NCBI GenBank assembly: GCA_013365365.1
Contig: JABVXU010000026.1
Location: 62,001 to 126,000 of the forward strand
Length of the DNA: 64,000 nt
Direction of reading: 5' to 3'
From: Cruorifilaria tuberocauda
Taxonomy: Eukaryota; Nematoda; Chromadorea; Rhabditida; Onchocercidae
Shown here: piece by piece, positions 15,215-28,694 of the stretch
How the letters are laid out: each line of letters begins with the position of its first letter
Numbering within the stretch: position 1 is the first letter of the stretch
Program-made: the position numbers and the translations under genes
The notes under the pieces: model-generated
Seen by the model: only the letters and a program-made list of their open reading frames with translations
The model's database searches: none
Told to the model about the DNA's origin: nothing

Positions 15215-18200
15215 CTATTCATTTAATAGCATGGATACTGACGCTTTCGATGCTTTCAGTGCTTTATATTCCAATGTCAAACCAATGAAACTATGCCATA
15301 AGCAAAATCCTATTAATAATGTAAAGATAAATCGAAGTGTTAAGGCCTGCAATATAAATTTAAATGAGAACTTGATTGTTTACAATAGTATATATGAGAC
15401 TAAAAAATAATCAAATTTGCAACTAGACGTTTGGCAGTTTTAAAACTTCTTCGAAATATATTTTGACCTGTTTTCTTACAACTCGATCCATATGTCGCGG
15501 TCAGACAAGTATTTGAAACAAACAAATTAATCATAGTTCATCAATGGCATCATTGCGTTAAAAATTTCTTTCGCGATGTGGAGTTCAAACAATATGTAAG
15601 AAAAATATAGCTATCGACTAACCGCGGTTTTAACACCAGGAACATGTTGCTCAGCAAAAAAAGTGACCAAAATAAATCCAACAAAAACACCAGCTAAGCT
15701 AAGGAAAGTAAAACGATCCCGACTAATGCGAGTTATTCCTTCTTGTTGAGTTTCGATAACTTTTTTCAGCAAATTCGGTGGAGTTAACGGTAGACCCTCA
15801 GTAATCTGAAATGACCGAAAGTTACCAAATTTTTTTTCATTTGAAATTTGCACGGACCAATTTTTAAATCATTTAGAAACCAAAAACTTATTAAGAATAC
15901 AGATCTACGTAAATACATCTAATATATAAAACAGAATGAAAGAATTCTGAACTTATGGTAAAGAAATATGCTTTACATTCTCTACACTCGAGCACAGCAA
16001 GTACCACGTTTACAACTAATAGAAGTAAGATTCAATTTCTCCTGAACGTAAAGATAACATTGTAAAAGAGATGTACTTGGCTGATGCTTTTTAAATATTA
16101 AATAGAAACATGATGTAAGAATTTCGTTGCATATTAATTCGTCATCAAATAGAGATCATCACTAATATAAAAATAGACCGGTACTTCGTCATGTCGCTCC
16201 GATATGGAAAATTCAGCGTAAATTCCAGCATGGTCACTATAGTTAATTGATTTTTGGTCAGGTATACGATTCATCCTTATTTCACATAAATTCAATTCTA
16301 TTTTACCTAAATAAGACATATATTAATATATGAACCTTTTGCCTCGATAATTTTTATTAAAAGTATTGATAAAAACAAAATTAGTAAAAACAATTTTTTT
16401 GAGTCGAAGAAACCAAAATTTAGCGAGTTCCAACAGCAACATTCTGAAGGAAAGGGTACTGCACCGTCAAAAGTTACTGCAGTTCTAGACAGTGAGTTTG
16501 GATCGGCTCGAGAACATATCATTCCTTATCTAATAAAAAATATAAAAATTAATACAGTTTTGCCAACCAGCAAAAAGTTTCCATATTCCATTAACTTAGA
16601 GAACTTCATAAACTCTTGGTGGAGATTTTTTGAAGTTTGTTAGTTGTGGAAATCTTTACTGAAATGTTTAGAGCTGTATAATCGATCAGTAAAATGTGAC
16701 ATGGATTAAGCATTGTCATGAAAATTTTGATTCATTTATATTGGAAATGCTGCAGTTTTCGGTTCATCATGACAATTCATTGAGCACATTTTCCAGAACC
16801 AATTTTTCTTTAAAATTCTGAACGTCGTAGTGACAGCAAATCACCAAGAGTAATTCACCATAATTTTTTTTCAGGAAAAAGCACAGGATGAGGAGCACAG
16901 AACTTTTCTAAATGTTGGAGCTTTTACCCAACCTAGACCACTAGAATGTCTATTGTCCGTTATCGTACAAAAGTCATTTTCATTGAATGCCCAATGCGAT
17001 CAAGAATGTTTCGTTCTTTCTTTTTAATGACCCAATTGAATCAGTCTCGATTTTCGCCTAAATTCACTCTATAACCTAATGAATAACCGAATGAAATAAC
17101 AAAAATATATAACCAAATGAAAAATGTAAGTTAATAATAAAAAAACAAAACAGGAAGCAAGAAATGAAAGTTACAATTATGTCCAATATAACCACAATTA
17201 TTAATGAGCGCACTGAAATATCAACAGCAAACTTCAACAAGGCAATTGTATTCGCATCAAGCAGATTTGATGAATGACAAATTCCCAATCTGTTAATTTT
17301 ATTATATATGTAATCATAATTGTGTATTTAGACTCACCTTTTCCACTCCTATACATGATATAATCCAAACGTTTTCCATAATTTTTTTTATTTTTGATTC
17401 TTTGAGGTGTATAACAATTATCAAGCCTTTCGAAAGTCGCACCACAATCATCACAATTATTCTGAAACAGTGAAAAATAAATTTTTATAATCTCTTTTTT
17501 AAGATCTTAAAAAACTATCGTTACAGACAAGACAAAAGTTTTAGCACTAATTTATTTTCTCTTTTAACTATGGCTCGAATTTTTACTGGTTCTTAAATCT
17601 ATTAACTTCATCTCCATAAAGGATAAACATATCATTTTCAGATGGATATTTCAAAACTTCATATCTTATAGGAATGATGGGAAATTTTATTTCTTAAGTT
17701 TGTCTATTTGTTTAGTTAAGTATAATGAAATTACTGCTATCGTGAAATATCATTAAATGTAACCGGTTTCTGGATCCAAGCGTCTCTCAAATTTGCGTTT
17801 TTCATGATTAAGTGGTATGCAAGATTATCAGGTTCGATGTTAAAATCACCTGAAATACAATAATCCACACAATTTCAACAAAAAAAGGAGGGTTCGACAA
17901 ACTTATTTTTAGATTTCAAGCTTTCCAACTTTAGAAAAAAAATTTCAGAAAGTAAAAATGTACAACGGCCGATGGTATCACTTCAGAGCGTAATACAGAT
18001 ATTGATAACTGAGATAAATCATTTTTATAAATAAGTAACGGCAAAGTAATTAAGCAAGTAATAAGTAATTTTCTCAATGAATGGTTGGAAAGTCTTCAAG
18101 ATGAGTGATTCTAAAAAAAACAAACCAGCAAGAATTAAGGCATCGGCGGAATAACTCGTGTGCTTGACAAACTGCGCCAATTCAAAAGCTTGCGCAAGGC

Positions 18201-20059
18201 GATGGGGTAAATATAAGTCTTTGTTAGGATTATATTCAGCATGAAGCTATAAATTTGAATTTTGATCTAGACTATATTTTAATTCATTTAGAAAGAAAAA
18301 TCAAATAATCATATAACTGGAAAGGAAAAAGTTTTATGAAAAAAATTATGAGAGAAACATTTCAGACTTGAAAAGCACTAGATGACAACTGTAAAATGAT
18401 AAAAACTATTAAACTGATAAAAAATTACTATCTTCGTTTCTTGCACTCAAAAGAGTAATTTTTTGTATTTCAATATGCTCCTATTATAAAAATTTCAGAA
18501 AAATATTATTAAAATTTGTTAAAAAAGCTTACATGAGCAGCATAAAAATTGATACGATATTGCTCAATTTCAATTTCTACCAACCCAACACCTTTTCCAC
18601 CAAACCAATCACCTCTGAAATTAAAAATTCTTTGGTTTTGAAGTTTGGAAAGGCTTACGATTTGTCGGAAAGTCTTGTTGCACTGAAATCATACATTAAA
18701 CTTATAGCAATAGATAAATGCTCATGTAATAGATACTGAAAAGTCCAAATTGATCAAAAAATCTTGCCACGGGTCAATATGGAGAACTTATTTGGATCAA
18801 GCTCCTGGCATTCTAACTGTCTCGGAATTGAATCAATGGCTTGAAAACTGATAACACTTTCCGATGGTTGGCATCCTTGGTGTGTAGTCGTAGTATAAAC
18901 ATCAGCATCGTGAATTAACTCATACACTGTGGTAAAAGAAATTAAATAACTCAAAGCTGCGCTAAAATATTACAAAATTCATTACCTATGTATATGATGA
19001 GCAAATCCATTCAATGTGAAACGATGCATTAAAGTTGAAACAATTGGATGGCGACTGAAAACGCAAATGCCACTTCCAGTGAAACCACTATAATGAAAAA
19101 CAGAGTAGGTCAAGATTTGTTAATAAATTTAAAAGTACACGATTCGACCAATAAAATGTTATTCCGGTCCATATAAATAATGACTTTAATAATTCAAATT
19201 TTTCCCTGTGTAAAGTGTCCATCATTCCATCATTTTGAAACAGAGAGACATCTCTTCACTTCAAATAAAACAGAATACCTATGGAAGTAATAGCTATAAA
19301 CATATGTTTTTTTCAACGTTTCTTGTAGATGAAGAAAATCCCGTTCTCCCCAAACCTGAAAGAATGAAACTTAATTGTGCAATAGTTCAATTCTAATTAA
19401 ACAATACCATAAGAAGAAAATTAAATATTATAGTGCTACTGGAACGAGTACAATCTACAAGATATTAAAGAATATGACTGCAAGGAATGGGTTTCCCAAA
19501 TCAGAAATATTTGTCACAACCAAGAAATTTTAAAATATGCTACGATTAAGAGACATACTTCTTCTAGCGCCACAATATCATATTCGTTTTGCAGTAAAGC
19601 TTCGCCAATTTTCTTTATACGAAGAGTATGATCACTGCTTCCAAACGGCCACGGTAAAGGCAAAGCCCTGAAATTTACAGCTGCTTAATACGGAAAACAG
19701 AGCCAAGTAATGAACTACCGAAAATGCATATATAATCCAGTAGTCTAATCAAAATAGAAAAGAGACTTATTCCACTAATAATAAAACTAAGAAAATTAAA
19801 ATTACTTATAGTAATAAAACTAAACTTTCGAGAGATTTAAAGAATCAGGGAAAAATATTTCGTATGTTTAAATAAATTCTGAAAGAAGAGCAATGCCCTA
19901 AATTATTTTTCAAGATTTCAGAGCGCTAAAAAAACCATACCTAACAGCATTTCAATCTACGTTAATCTCATAATTTTGATTAAAGTCTCCCTATATTTTT
20001 CAAATAATCTAAAATTAATACCAGCAATTTAAGCTAACAACGCGTAATATCAAAGGCAT
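15215..20059 (-). CDS. Neutral sphingomyelinase (SMPD2/nSMase1 family)
   Basis: Exons: 20059-20022, 19667-19559, 19355-19279, 19087-18986, 18614-18533, 18246-18126, 17849-17764, 17461-17338, 16306-16185, 15805-15623, 15346-15215; 391 aa, all phases closed. The enzyme hydrolyses sphingomyelin to ceramide and phosphocholine at membranes. DNase I-like fold residues are visible: Asn11 in LNCW, Glu49 in ALEEVW, HSGFTGSGICVFSRHPIV, HRGDWFGGKGVGLVE, HLHAEY, LILAGDFNIEP and the catalytic pair Asp271-His272 in NYSDHAG, the same positions as in human SMPD2. Two hydrophobic C-terminal segments (about 319-337 and 352-372) are the family's membrane anchors. The first exon is only 38 bp and was placed because it supplies LRVVSLNCW in phase. 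The exon-9 donor could instead be 6 bp further on, at 16179. Confidence 0.93.
18754..18926 (-). other. Orphan coding-like block inside a sphingomyelinase intron
   Basis: A minus-strand block starts after a strong acceptor (cttttaccacag) and stays open for about 57 codons with balanced codon use (fragments YELIHDADVYTTTTHQG and FQAIDSIPRQLECQELD). It lies between sphingomyelinase exons 4 and 5, whose junction is phase 2, but the block needs phase 1 and is absent from the family alignment. It may be an alternative exon, an exon of a nested gene or a decayed insertion. Confidence 0.35.
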
Positions 20060-22363
20060 TTCCAATAAATACTGCAATAGATTTCGCCCACTGATTTGAA
20101 CTTCTACTGAAATGCAATAAGAAACATTTTTGTAACTGAAAGAGCGGCAGTTGTGATATGATGATTTACAATCCTAACTTTTTAAATATTATTAAATCCA
20201 ACTTTAATTATTATACCATTTTTTCAGAATGTAATTCTTGGTTCAGTTCTATTATGCAGAACATGAGTCAAACCTCTGACGACAAATTATCGATGATAAA
20301 TGAGAAAATTAATTATATCTATATTTGATTTTTTTTATTTTTCGATGCTGGTTTAAGTATTTGTACAAAATGGATAATAATCTGGGAAATAGCCAACTGT
20401 CGCGAACGAAATCAAACAAAGCGAGAGTACTAAAACTTATTTTTTATTAACACGATATGAAGGACAAAAAAATCAATTGTTCATCAGAGACAGAAGAGAT
20501 TGCATAATCATTTATTATCACTGCGAAAGATGTTTAATGATACTTCAGCTGCGCTCTGTAAGTACTAAACATGGATGTTTTTTGTAAAATTTCAATCCAA
20601 TTTTAACCCAACTCAAATCTTTTCAACGGGCGATGGAAATGATCTAGATTTGTTCAATAATTTTATTCTCTTACAACTATTATTCTTCATTAGATCTGAT
20701 TCTTTTCCTCAAGATTTGATCTATCTTGGAATCGCCTTACTTTTGCCAAAATATATTGGATAATTATACATTTATCACAGAGTATTTATGAAAAAGTTCC
20801 CGATAGAATGAAAACTTTCGATGAATTCAATCAAGGAAATTGACAACTGAAACCAAAAATGAACCTTTTCACCAAATCTGCTCGCAGCTACACAGCCTCA
20901 CATTCTCTTTTTTAGGCCTTAATCATTTACACTTCTTTAATTCCATAATTAATTTTCTGAACTCCATCTTCTTCATTTATGTCGCTATTACTACCATTTT
21001 TCCTCATCTTCTTCGCTTATTTCATTATCGTCATCATTTTTCTTTCTATCATCGACTTTATAAATTTCTACCTAGAATTTCAATAGAAAAGCTGATGTAT
21101 CAAAAAGTGCATTTAAATTGATAATTCTGCACGAAAATCAAATGATCTCAAAGATTTCCCACGTAATTTCATGTTATTTTTGCAGGTTTTTTCTACCGCA
21201 CAAGACTCTAAAAGAAATTGATGAAAAGTAAAATAAAATTTACCTGATACTTGATATTTCCTTGAATATTTTTAAAACAATGTAGAAATCATAGCTATTT
21301 CTACATACTGCTCCGCTTTAGCTAGCAACTATGCTTTGATATAGTTTTTCATCTGCAATCTAATGAACATGAAATTAGTCTGCAGAATTTGCTTACCAAT
21401 TAGCGTTGAGAAAAGATACTATTCATATGGCAAGAAGAAAAGAAAGAAATTGTGCGCAGAAATCAAAATAGTAAATCCTGAGCAAAATATGTTACACATA
21501 GTTAACTTTCAATGAAATAGCAGAAACTGTTTATGGATATGCGTCTTCCAGAATGAATAACTTGAAATCACTTCTTCGCCAAACTTAAATCAAATCTGCG
21601 CTACCAAAAAGTTTCTGGTCCACTTTTTCCTCTTGTTTAATAAAATTCGAAATCGGAAATTCCAGTTTTCATAGATCACTGTAATTTTTTTTACGAAGAA
21701 TTGCTCGAAAAAATACAAAGACAGAAAGCAAGAAACGGGTTAAAAATGTTGATAATTTACAAATTAAAGCATCAACAAATATATCGTTGAAATTAGAAAT
21801 GCAATCACCGATTAAATAAAATGATTCATCTAAATCTTATTTTATTTATTTATTTGCCACAAAATCAACCATTCACTTATAGTTTACTATAAAATCTTTA
21901 CTTTTACAAGCAATAATTGAGAAATATGAATCGCTTTGAAAGTGCACACAAAATAGAAGTATCAAGAAGAGTAAGAAAAAACAAAAACCCAAATTTATTT
22001 CATATTTCTCAGAGATGGAACAATAGAATGTAAAATAATCAAAGTAATAATAAATGAAATAAAATATATGTTGACCGGTAAAGAATAGCATGATAATGTA
22101 AATGACTTAAGCGGAAGTTCCAAACGAATTCACAAATGCGACCACCAATGTCAAAGCTCTGTAGATAATATCATTTCATAGCGTGCACGTGGCCCGTGAT
22201 ATGAATCGACTTTCGATTTCACACGTATCAGACAGTGAAGTTTTCCGTTCAGTTGGTTAATTTATTAATTTTAATTTACTTTTTTCGTTTTATACGTTAT
22301 ATACTAGCTCCATGAATTGATTTAACATGTAATGTAACTCAAATTTTCATTATTCTAGCATAG
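20060..22363. other. Divergent intergenic region, sphingomyelinase and cox-6A
   Basis: 2.3 kb separating the start of the minus-strand sphingomyelinase from the start of plus-strand cox-6A, so it should carry both promoters. A GC-richer patch near 22180-22255 contains an E-box CACGTG (22186-22191). Open frames at 20575-20763 and 20840-21121 are low in complexity and are not called as genes. Confidence 0.5.
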
Positions 22364-23084
22364 ATGTCACCGCTGTTATGTCGAATGCTTTCTGTCGCAC
22401 GTTCTCAGTTAGTTCGAACTCGGCTGGACCATACAATTAAATCGTTTAGCACAAGTCAAATGCTACATGCTCAACCTGCAACAGGTTAGCCTTCTTTAAG
22501 TTAATATTTCTATTACGATAAGGAACAATTTGGAAATTTCCAGAGAAAAGTACACAGTAAGTTCAAAACACTTATACATAGTTCATATTTTATATTATAA
22601 CTCACATTTCTGAGCTGAATGTGTTTCTTTTCACTCGCAACAAAGAAGAAGTTTACCAAAATTTATCAAAAGTTTATGTTGCAGATTACGACGAGGAGGC
22701 GGATGACCGTGATCGTTTCAAGTATGACAAATTTTATGATACTGTGGTAATGTTTGGTACACCAGTGCTACTTTCGATCCTTTTTTACGTAACCTACTTA
22801 GGACATAAGATGGAGCGTCATTTCGATCAAGATAAATATGTCCATTATCCATTTCTCGGCATTCGAAACAAAGTTAGTTAAATTCGAATGGGATATTAAA
22901 TTTTCCTTTTTCGCATTTTCTCAGATGTTCGAATTTTAGTGAAGGCTACTGGTTAAAGATTTTCTATCATTTACATTTTTAGCCGTACCCGTGGGGTGAT
23001 GGTAATCACTCTTTATTCCACAATCCGGAGAGGAATTACGTACCGGGCGTTGGTTTCGAGAAAAAACAAGAAAAACACCACTGA
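22364..23084 (+). CDS. cox-6A: Cytochrome c oxidase subunit 6A
   Basis: Exons 22364-22484, 22646-22872, 22983-23084; 149 aa. COX6A is a single-span subunit of complex IV in the inner mitochondrial membrane. Residues 1 to about 45 are Arg/Ser-rich and look like an import presequence ([14 protein letters not shown]). One membrane segment follows ([15 protein letters not shown]). The C-terminal signature [15 protein letters not shown] matches the PFPWGDGNHTLFHNP block of vertebrate COX6A. The second acceptor could be 22645 or 22648; both keep the frame. An acceptor-like site near 22543 was not used because the following splice would not close in phase. The gene converges on mrpl-39. Confidence 0.93.
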
Positions 23085-23855
23085 TTTTGCAACTATTGGA
23101 AGTGCCGCATGTATTATTTCTCTATCTCAAACTGACGAGTTGATTTTTCTAATGTATTTTCGAAAATCTTTACAGCTTTTATAGTGACATTTACCACTAA
23201 AGTTATTTTATTGTATTGTTTTTGAAAATCTTACGGTTCATCTTTGCTATACATATGTGAGATTCAATTCCATACAAAAATTCTGCAACAAGCGAACCTA
23301 TTCCAAGCACATTCCAAGTTCGAAAGCTTTTTCGGTGTTTTTTTAATAACTTTAAGATTGGAAAGAAGAATATGAATTTGGAATGTTAAAATCACTATTA
23401 GCACACTTTTCCATCAAACGCGGATGCTATTTTAGAAGTTACTCTAGTTTTTCACATCATATTTTAGTTTTTATTGGCTGACTTTGTTTTTTTGCTTTTG
23501 CGGATAATTGAGCCAATAATGAGGAATATGTTAAGCATAATTTAAAAAGCTCATCATTTTAAACATTTTTCAGTGAGAAAATGGCGTTGTACTTCAGCCA
23601 GTTATAATAAGTACATTTCCGTAATCTTGACTAAGCACAATAATTAAACAGTCGTTGTAAATATTCACATAATTTCCAAAATTAAAATTAGTCATTTTTT
23701 ATTGGAACATGATAGCATGGGTAAAAAGTTAACATATTCAATTGCAACAGTAAATTCTTGGTTTGGAAATGACAATTTATCGAAGTTATGAACAGTGATT
23801 TTTTTAAGTATATTCAGCAGAATTTTATAGAGAATTATATCATGAGGTAAAATTA
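23085..23855. other. Convergent 3' region of cox-6A and mrpl-39
   Basis: 770 bp holding both 3' untranslated regions. AT-rich, with no coding exon recognised. Confidence 0.5.
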
Positions 23856-26349
23856 TTAGATAGAAGCCTCTAGCAACTTTCGCTGCTTAATAGGAGGCAC
23901 AACTGAAGCATTACAGATTAAATCCCACGAATATGATGAGCATTTCAATTCTTTCGGAATAGATACACCAATGAAATAATAATAAGAATCCTCGTGTTCT
24001 ATCTGAAAACTATTAATTAAAAGTGAAATGAACATCTCCATAATCAGTTGCTCTATTACGATAAATCAAAATATTTTTATCAATTTTAATTGAAATCGAT
24101 GGAGTGATTATAAACGTTTGCTCAATTCAAATTTTCAAACACGAATAAAAGAAAAAAGACAAAATTACTTTAGTCAGAGCAAATTTATCAATATGACTGG
24201 TATACGGAATCAAAGGTCCATAAGTTATATCCACAAAATCACCCACTCGATAAATAACTACTCCTTGTTCGCCATTTTCTGTTTTATATTTCATTTCGTG
24301 GATAAGTTCTTGTTTCCAACTATAATATGATAAAGCAACTGTTTAGTAGATAAGTCATAAACATTAATACAATTAAAACGACTGAAAAATATACATACAC
24401 ATTCGAGTCAAACAAATCCATGGCAAATTCTAATGACACAAACAACGGTTCGATGGCCAAAGACTTTGCAATATATTCTCCAATAACTTTTTCAGTCAAT
24501 GCAAATAAATTTTCCTAAAAATTTATGTACAATGTTAAAGACTAGAAAATAAAGTGAATTTAAATGAGAAGATTAAGTGTTCCTTTCTGAGAGATAAAAA
24601 TACAAAACTGCTTTGGAGGTGAGGTTGGAATACACTTTGTCGACTTATACTGAAAAGAGATAGAATCTTACTGATTTGCTCATTCAATCTCTTGCATTTA
24701 ACAAAAAAAGTACTTGTGGACAATGCAGAAATTTTACAATTACCGAGTTTGGTGTCCAGTTCTGTAGATTTTTTATCCATGCAATATATTCAAATCTACC
24801 CGAATGATCTAAATAATTAGTATTAAATAACGAATAAACGAAATCAAACTACAGTCAGTTTTTATATTAAATAAATTTACATCAAAATTTTACATTAAAA
24901 TAAATTGTTAATCACATCAAAATCACAGAAAGAAATAAAAACCTACAATCTGCTTTCGAAGGACCAACCAATTGCACATCAACAGTAAATGCTTGCTCAA
25001 TAACAGCACCCAACAAGAACGCACATGTTCGCCAGTAAGCCTGCATAAATATTTCGTAAATATCTTTCATGTATCGATAAAGCAAATCGATATATTTTAG
25101 GTTAAACAAGTAAGTTATGTAAATAAATGAAAAAACAAAACACATTTATTACCATATTAACGGCATTGCCATGATGTTTATCCTGGCAATTATAATCTAA
25201 TGGTGTCATTTTTCCATTACTCAATAATTTTTCCAATACTGACTTGTAAGAACCATTCGCATATGCAAGTGCTATACGATCGGTTTTTAATCGTGAAATA
25301 TCTGAATTTCAATATTTTCGGTTTCTAATTTCCTACAAAAACAATAATAATTGATAGAAAAAGGACTATGGATGAAAGATAAGAATCTTTCATTATTTTT
25401 CTCGAAGGCCGAGAAAGACATTGATGTACATATGTATTATGTATGATGGAAGTGACAAACTTTAAGGAAGCGATTTTCGAAATAAAATCTAAACAAAATA
25501 TGAACTGTGAATTGAAATTTTAGACAGATTCACATGAAACTAAACTTACGTTTCATACAATCACGAAAGGTTGAAACATTCCGATTCATCAAAACCTTCA
25601 CGGGATCACCACCAGTTTCATTTTCAATTGTCCAGAACACCTGAAAAAATTCTTCATATAAATTTTACAGTCAGAAATTACTAAAAAAACTACTCTAGAA
25701 CCAAACAATAGTGCTGCTCTGATGAATATGTTACAATCCCACATTATTCTACAGAAAACGCAAAGCATATTTCGGTGCATTCAAGCATCTTTGAACATGC
25801 ACTTCCACTTAAGACATTGTGATCGGATTCGACAAGTCATTTTCAGTGAAATTTTTCAATGAAAAATATTATGATATAAAATAAAGTTTATGATGAATTT
25901 GATTTTCGAAACCAATCTTTTCAGCCTTCTTCTCATAAACCATTGCTTGTCGCTTCTGTTCATTGCAAAATAATTCCAAACGCCGTTGTCGATTGAAGCT
26001 GTAGAGTGTACGACGTTCTGAAAAGTTCATAAAGCAGCGGATGAAATGAAGTTTTTGAAAAATTAAAAAGAAAATCCAAAATTGCAGTTGATTAAGATGT
26101 TATTATGACTGATAATTCAAAAAACTCTTTTCCATGAATCTTAAAATTTATTTGATAATTTCTTTAACAAAAAGCTAATAAAAACGGATGGAAAGAAACA
26201 AACTCTCAAAATTAATGAAAAAATCCTTGTATATCCCAAGCAAAGAATAAAATCGTGTTAAAATTATCTGAGATTTCACCTTCTTTTAAAAAATTCCCAG
26301 TCTGTACTGAACAGCACACCACTTTTTCCGTCAAGAACCTCAGCATCAT
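23856..26349 (-). CDS. mrpl-39: Mitochondrial large-subunit ribosomal protein L39
   Basis: Exons: 26349-26280, 26017-25913, 25651-25550, 25301-25153, 25040-24947, 24808-24744, 24514-24399, 24319-24169, 24002-23856; 332 aa (human about 338), all phases closed. The presequence-like start is MMLRFLTEKVVCC. The order of blocks follows MRPL39: RRTLYSFNRQRRLELF, KKAEKI, KVLMNRNVSTFRDC (the TGS-like region), AYWRTCAFLLGAVIEQAF, SGRFEYIAWI, GEYIAKSLAIEPLF, YRVGDFVDITYGPLIPYTS and YYYFIGVSIPKELK. The protein is part of the mitochondrial 39S subunit. The exon-3 acceptor was set at a weak site (tatgaag before 25651) because the stronger cag, 11 bp downstream, breaks the frame. The exon-5 donor was chosen at 24947 for the same reason. 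Confidence 0.9.
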
Positions 26350-28049
26350 CCAAATTTATGTTCTTAACTTAAATACCATACCATCAATTAATCATTTTCC
26401 ATGAAATGGTGAAGGTGAATCTGCAACGAAACTTCCCTAACACTGACTGACATTTTTCTTAACACTGACTATGACAACAGAAACACGTCTTAAGCCTCAA
26501 GAAAAACTAAACTCCACGTTACAGTACTGAAGTTAACGATCAGCTAATCTGTCTCCACATTAATCCAATATTTCCATTTTATTACAGTTCCCTTATGTGA
26601 CGTAAACACTTATCAGTAACGGGCGATTACAGACAATTTGAACATACCCAGTCGTAATGAATTGAGTAGTTATAATTTGGACGAACCACCTTGCGGTAAT
26701 TAAGGACATCAACCCTTTCCACATTTTGTTATAGATTGCATTGAAATGAAAATGGTTGAGAAATTGGAATATAGGTATTTTATTGTATTTTATCGGTTCG
26801 AATGGATTAGGATGTATTGCATGCTTTACGTACGTGAATGCGTCAAATGCTACTAAGAATAACAAATAGAATCACAACAATTCAAATAATCAATTAATAT
26901 TCAGAAAAACATATTCAATAAGTTTTAGCTTCCTTCCATTCGCTTCTATACCGTTCCTGTTTTTCTTAAATAAATTTTTACATTGTATATCAAAAACAAT
27001 TATATGCTAACAAAGCGCCGATAGGAATCTGATTGTTTGCACCGAACAGTTAGTGGTTATCAGTGGTATCCGGAAATCAGGAAGAATGTAGAATGTTTAT
27101 CATGAAATCATTGAATAGACAAATATATGATTAATCAATGGTTGTATTCACAAGCACATTGCTATACATTTGAAATTCAGAAAATTTAACAAATTTATGG
27201 AATGATTAAAGTCATTAAAGTCGTGAATACAGAAGATGTTACAAACTTAGCTAAGTGGCCATATTTTTTATATCTGGCCATATGACATTTTGACTGAACT
27301 CGTGTTCATAATCATAAGTTTGATTTAAACTTTTGCTCAGTTTGATAATAAAATTTCTTGAACACTTACCATTGTGACCATTTTTTTGAGGAAAGGAATG
27401 TGACTTTTGCCTAGAAATGAAAAACATTTGTGTTTTTTTTCCAATATTTCAAAAAGGCTGCAATTCAGAAAAAGTTGAATTAAGCAAAAAGCAAACGGTT
27501 CAGCACGTATTAACTCAGATTGAATTTTAATGTGTGATTTAAATCAATTGCTGATACGGACTACACTTTGCTAAAATTCTCGAGCTGCTGGGCAATCGGG
27601 AAATCCCGTTAACATTAAATCTTGGAAATGGCGAGCAGCATTCGTGTTCAGGCAAAAACCAGTCAAGTTGAATGTTGCTAGTAAAGAAGTTCGGATGAAA
27701 TTAATAAATATCACAATGGGTTAACAAATTCATCTACCATTTGAATTTTCAGTTGTTTCACTAAAAGTGAGATAACAAAAATTGGAATGGACTCTCTAAG
27801 GAATTGTATGATATAAGAATTTAGTCAGTTTGTGAATATTTACGTTCCTACCGCAGATGTTTCTCTGATGTGTCTTCCGGAACACATTAGAAATTTGGAA
27901 GAAATCCAATGAATAATGGAAATTTAGGTATTCCATATTTCCACAAGTTTCTGTCGTATGTTTACATAGAATTGCTAAGTGGCTTTATTGAGCAAAGAAA
28001 TAAAAATGTTATTTGTTTTAGCTGCGGATGAATGAAGCGGTGACAGTTC
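26350..28049. other. 1.7-kb spacer
   Basis: Upstream region of mrpl-39 and 3' flank of the secreted-protein gene. A 90-codon open frame at 26593-26865 (minus) has no domain, no splice context and no family resemblance, so no gene is called. Confidence 0.45.
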
Positions 28050-28694
28050 TCATTTACATGTCGGACATATTTGACATTGCTGTGACATGTAGCATGGACA
28101 GGATCGGCAAGCCGCCTGCGTTACTTGCGGAACTTGCGTTGCTTTCGTTGTGAAAGTCCAGACCAACGTCTGTGTGGGTAGTAACGTCGGTAATGACCAA
28201 ATTGTTGGTTCTTGTGTATACGGTGCTCTCGTCGGTGTGCAGTCTTTCCCACCGCACTTTATATTTATTATGCAGCTCTCACATGTTTTATCAATAACTA
28301 AAATCCGAGATGCTTGTTGGAATTCACTTAAATTTAAATGAATGGGAAACTATGAGAATTAAGAACTCTAGACATTTCTACAATTGTATTGAATACCTTG
28401 CGATTGCACATGTTCTGGTTGCTCAGGTTGCGATGGTTTGCCTGATAAATGTATTGGTTGTCCAATGGGTTGCTGTCCTATACCGTACGGTGATCGTGTT
28501 ATGCCGTATGGTAGTCGTCCTAGATCATATGGTGGTCGTCCTAGATCGTGTGGTACTCGTCCTATATCGTATGGTGGTCGTCCTATGTGCGGTTGGAAGA
28601 TTGGTGGATATATTTGCGGCCGATAATTCTCCAAATGCATTGAATTTATTACCGATATAAGCATGCAAATCGAAAGAATAATCTTTGAACACAT
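28050..28694 (-). CDS. Small secreted repeat protein with Cys-rich tail, function unknown
   Basis: Two exons, 28694-28397 and 28297-28050, joined in phase 1 give 181 aa. The start ATG lies two bases after a strong acceptor (tgtatttcag). Residues 1 to about 18 (MCSKIILSICMLISVINS) are a signal peptide. Residues about 33-72 hold an imperfect 7-residue repeat around GRPPYDL/GRVPHDL/GRLPYGI. Exon 2 encodes a Thr/Pro-rich stretch (PTLLPTQTLVWTFTTK) bounded by cysteines and ending CRSCPCYMSQQCQICPTC; it has ten cysteines in all, while mature exon 1 has none. I do not recognise the family. The layout suggests an exported, disulfide-linked extracellular or surface protein, which is inference only. 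In exon 2 the correct frame is not the longest open frame; it is chosen because it joins in phase and reads Cys-rich to a stop. Confidence 0.65.

Noticed and set aside
26593..26865. 90-codon minus-strand open frame
   Set aside because: No recognisable domain, no signal or splice context, and not needed by the mrpl-39 model.
28310..28660. 116-codon plus-strand frame with VVVLDHMVVVL-type repeats
   Set aside because: It is the antisense shadow of the repeat exon of the secreted-protein gene, which has a signal peptide and splice sites on the minus strand.
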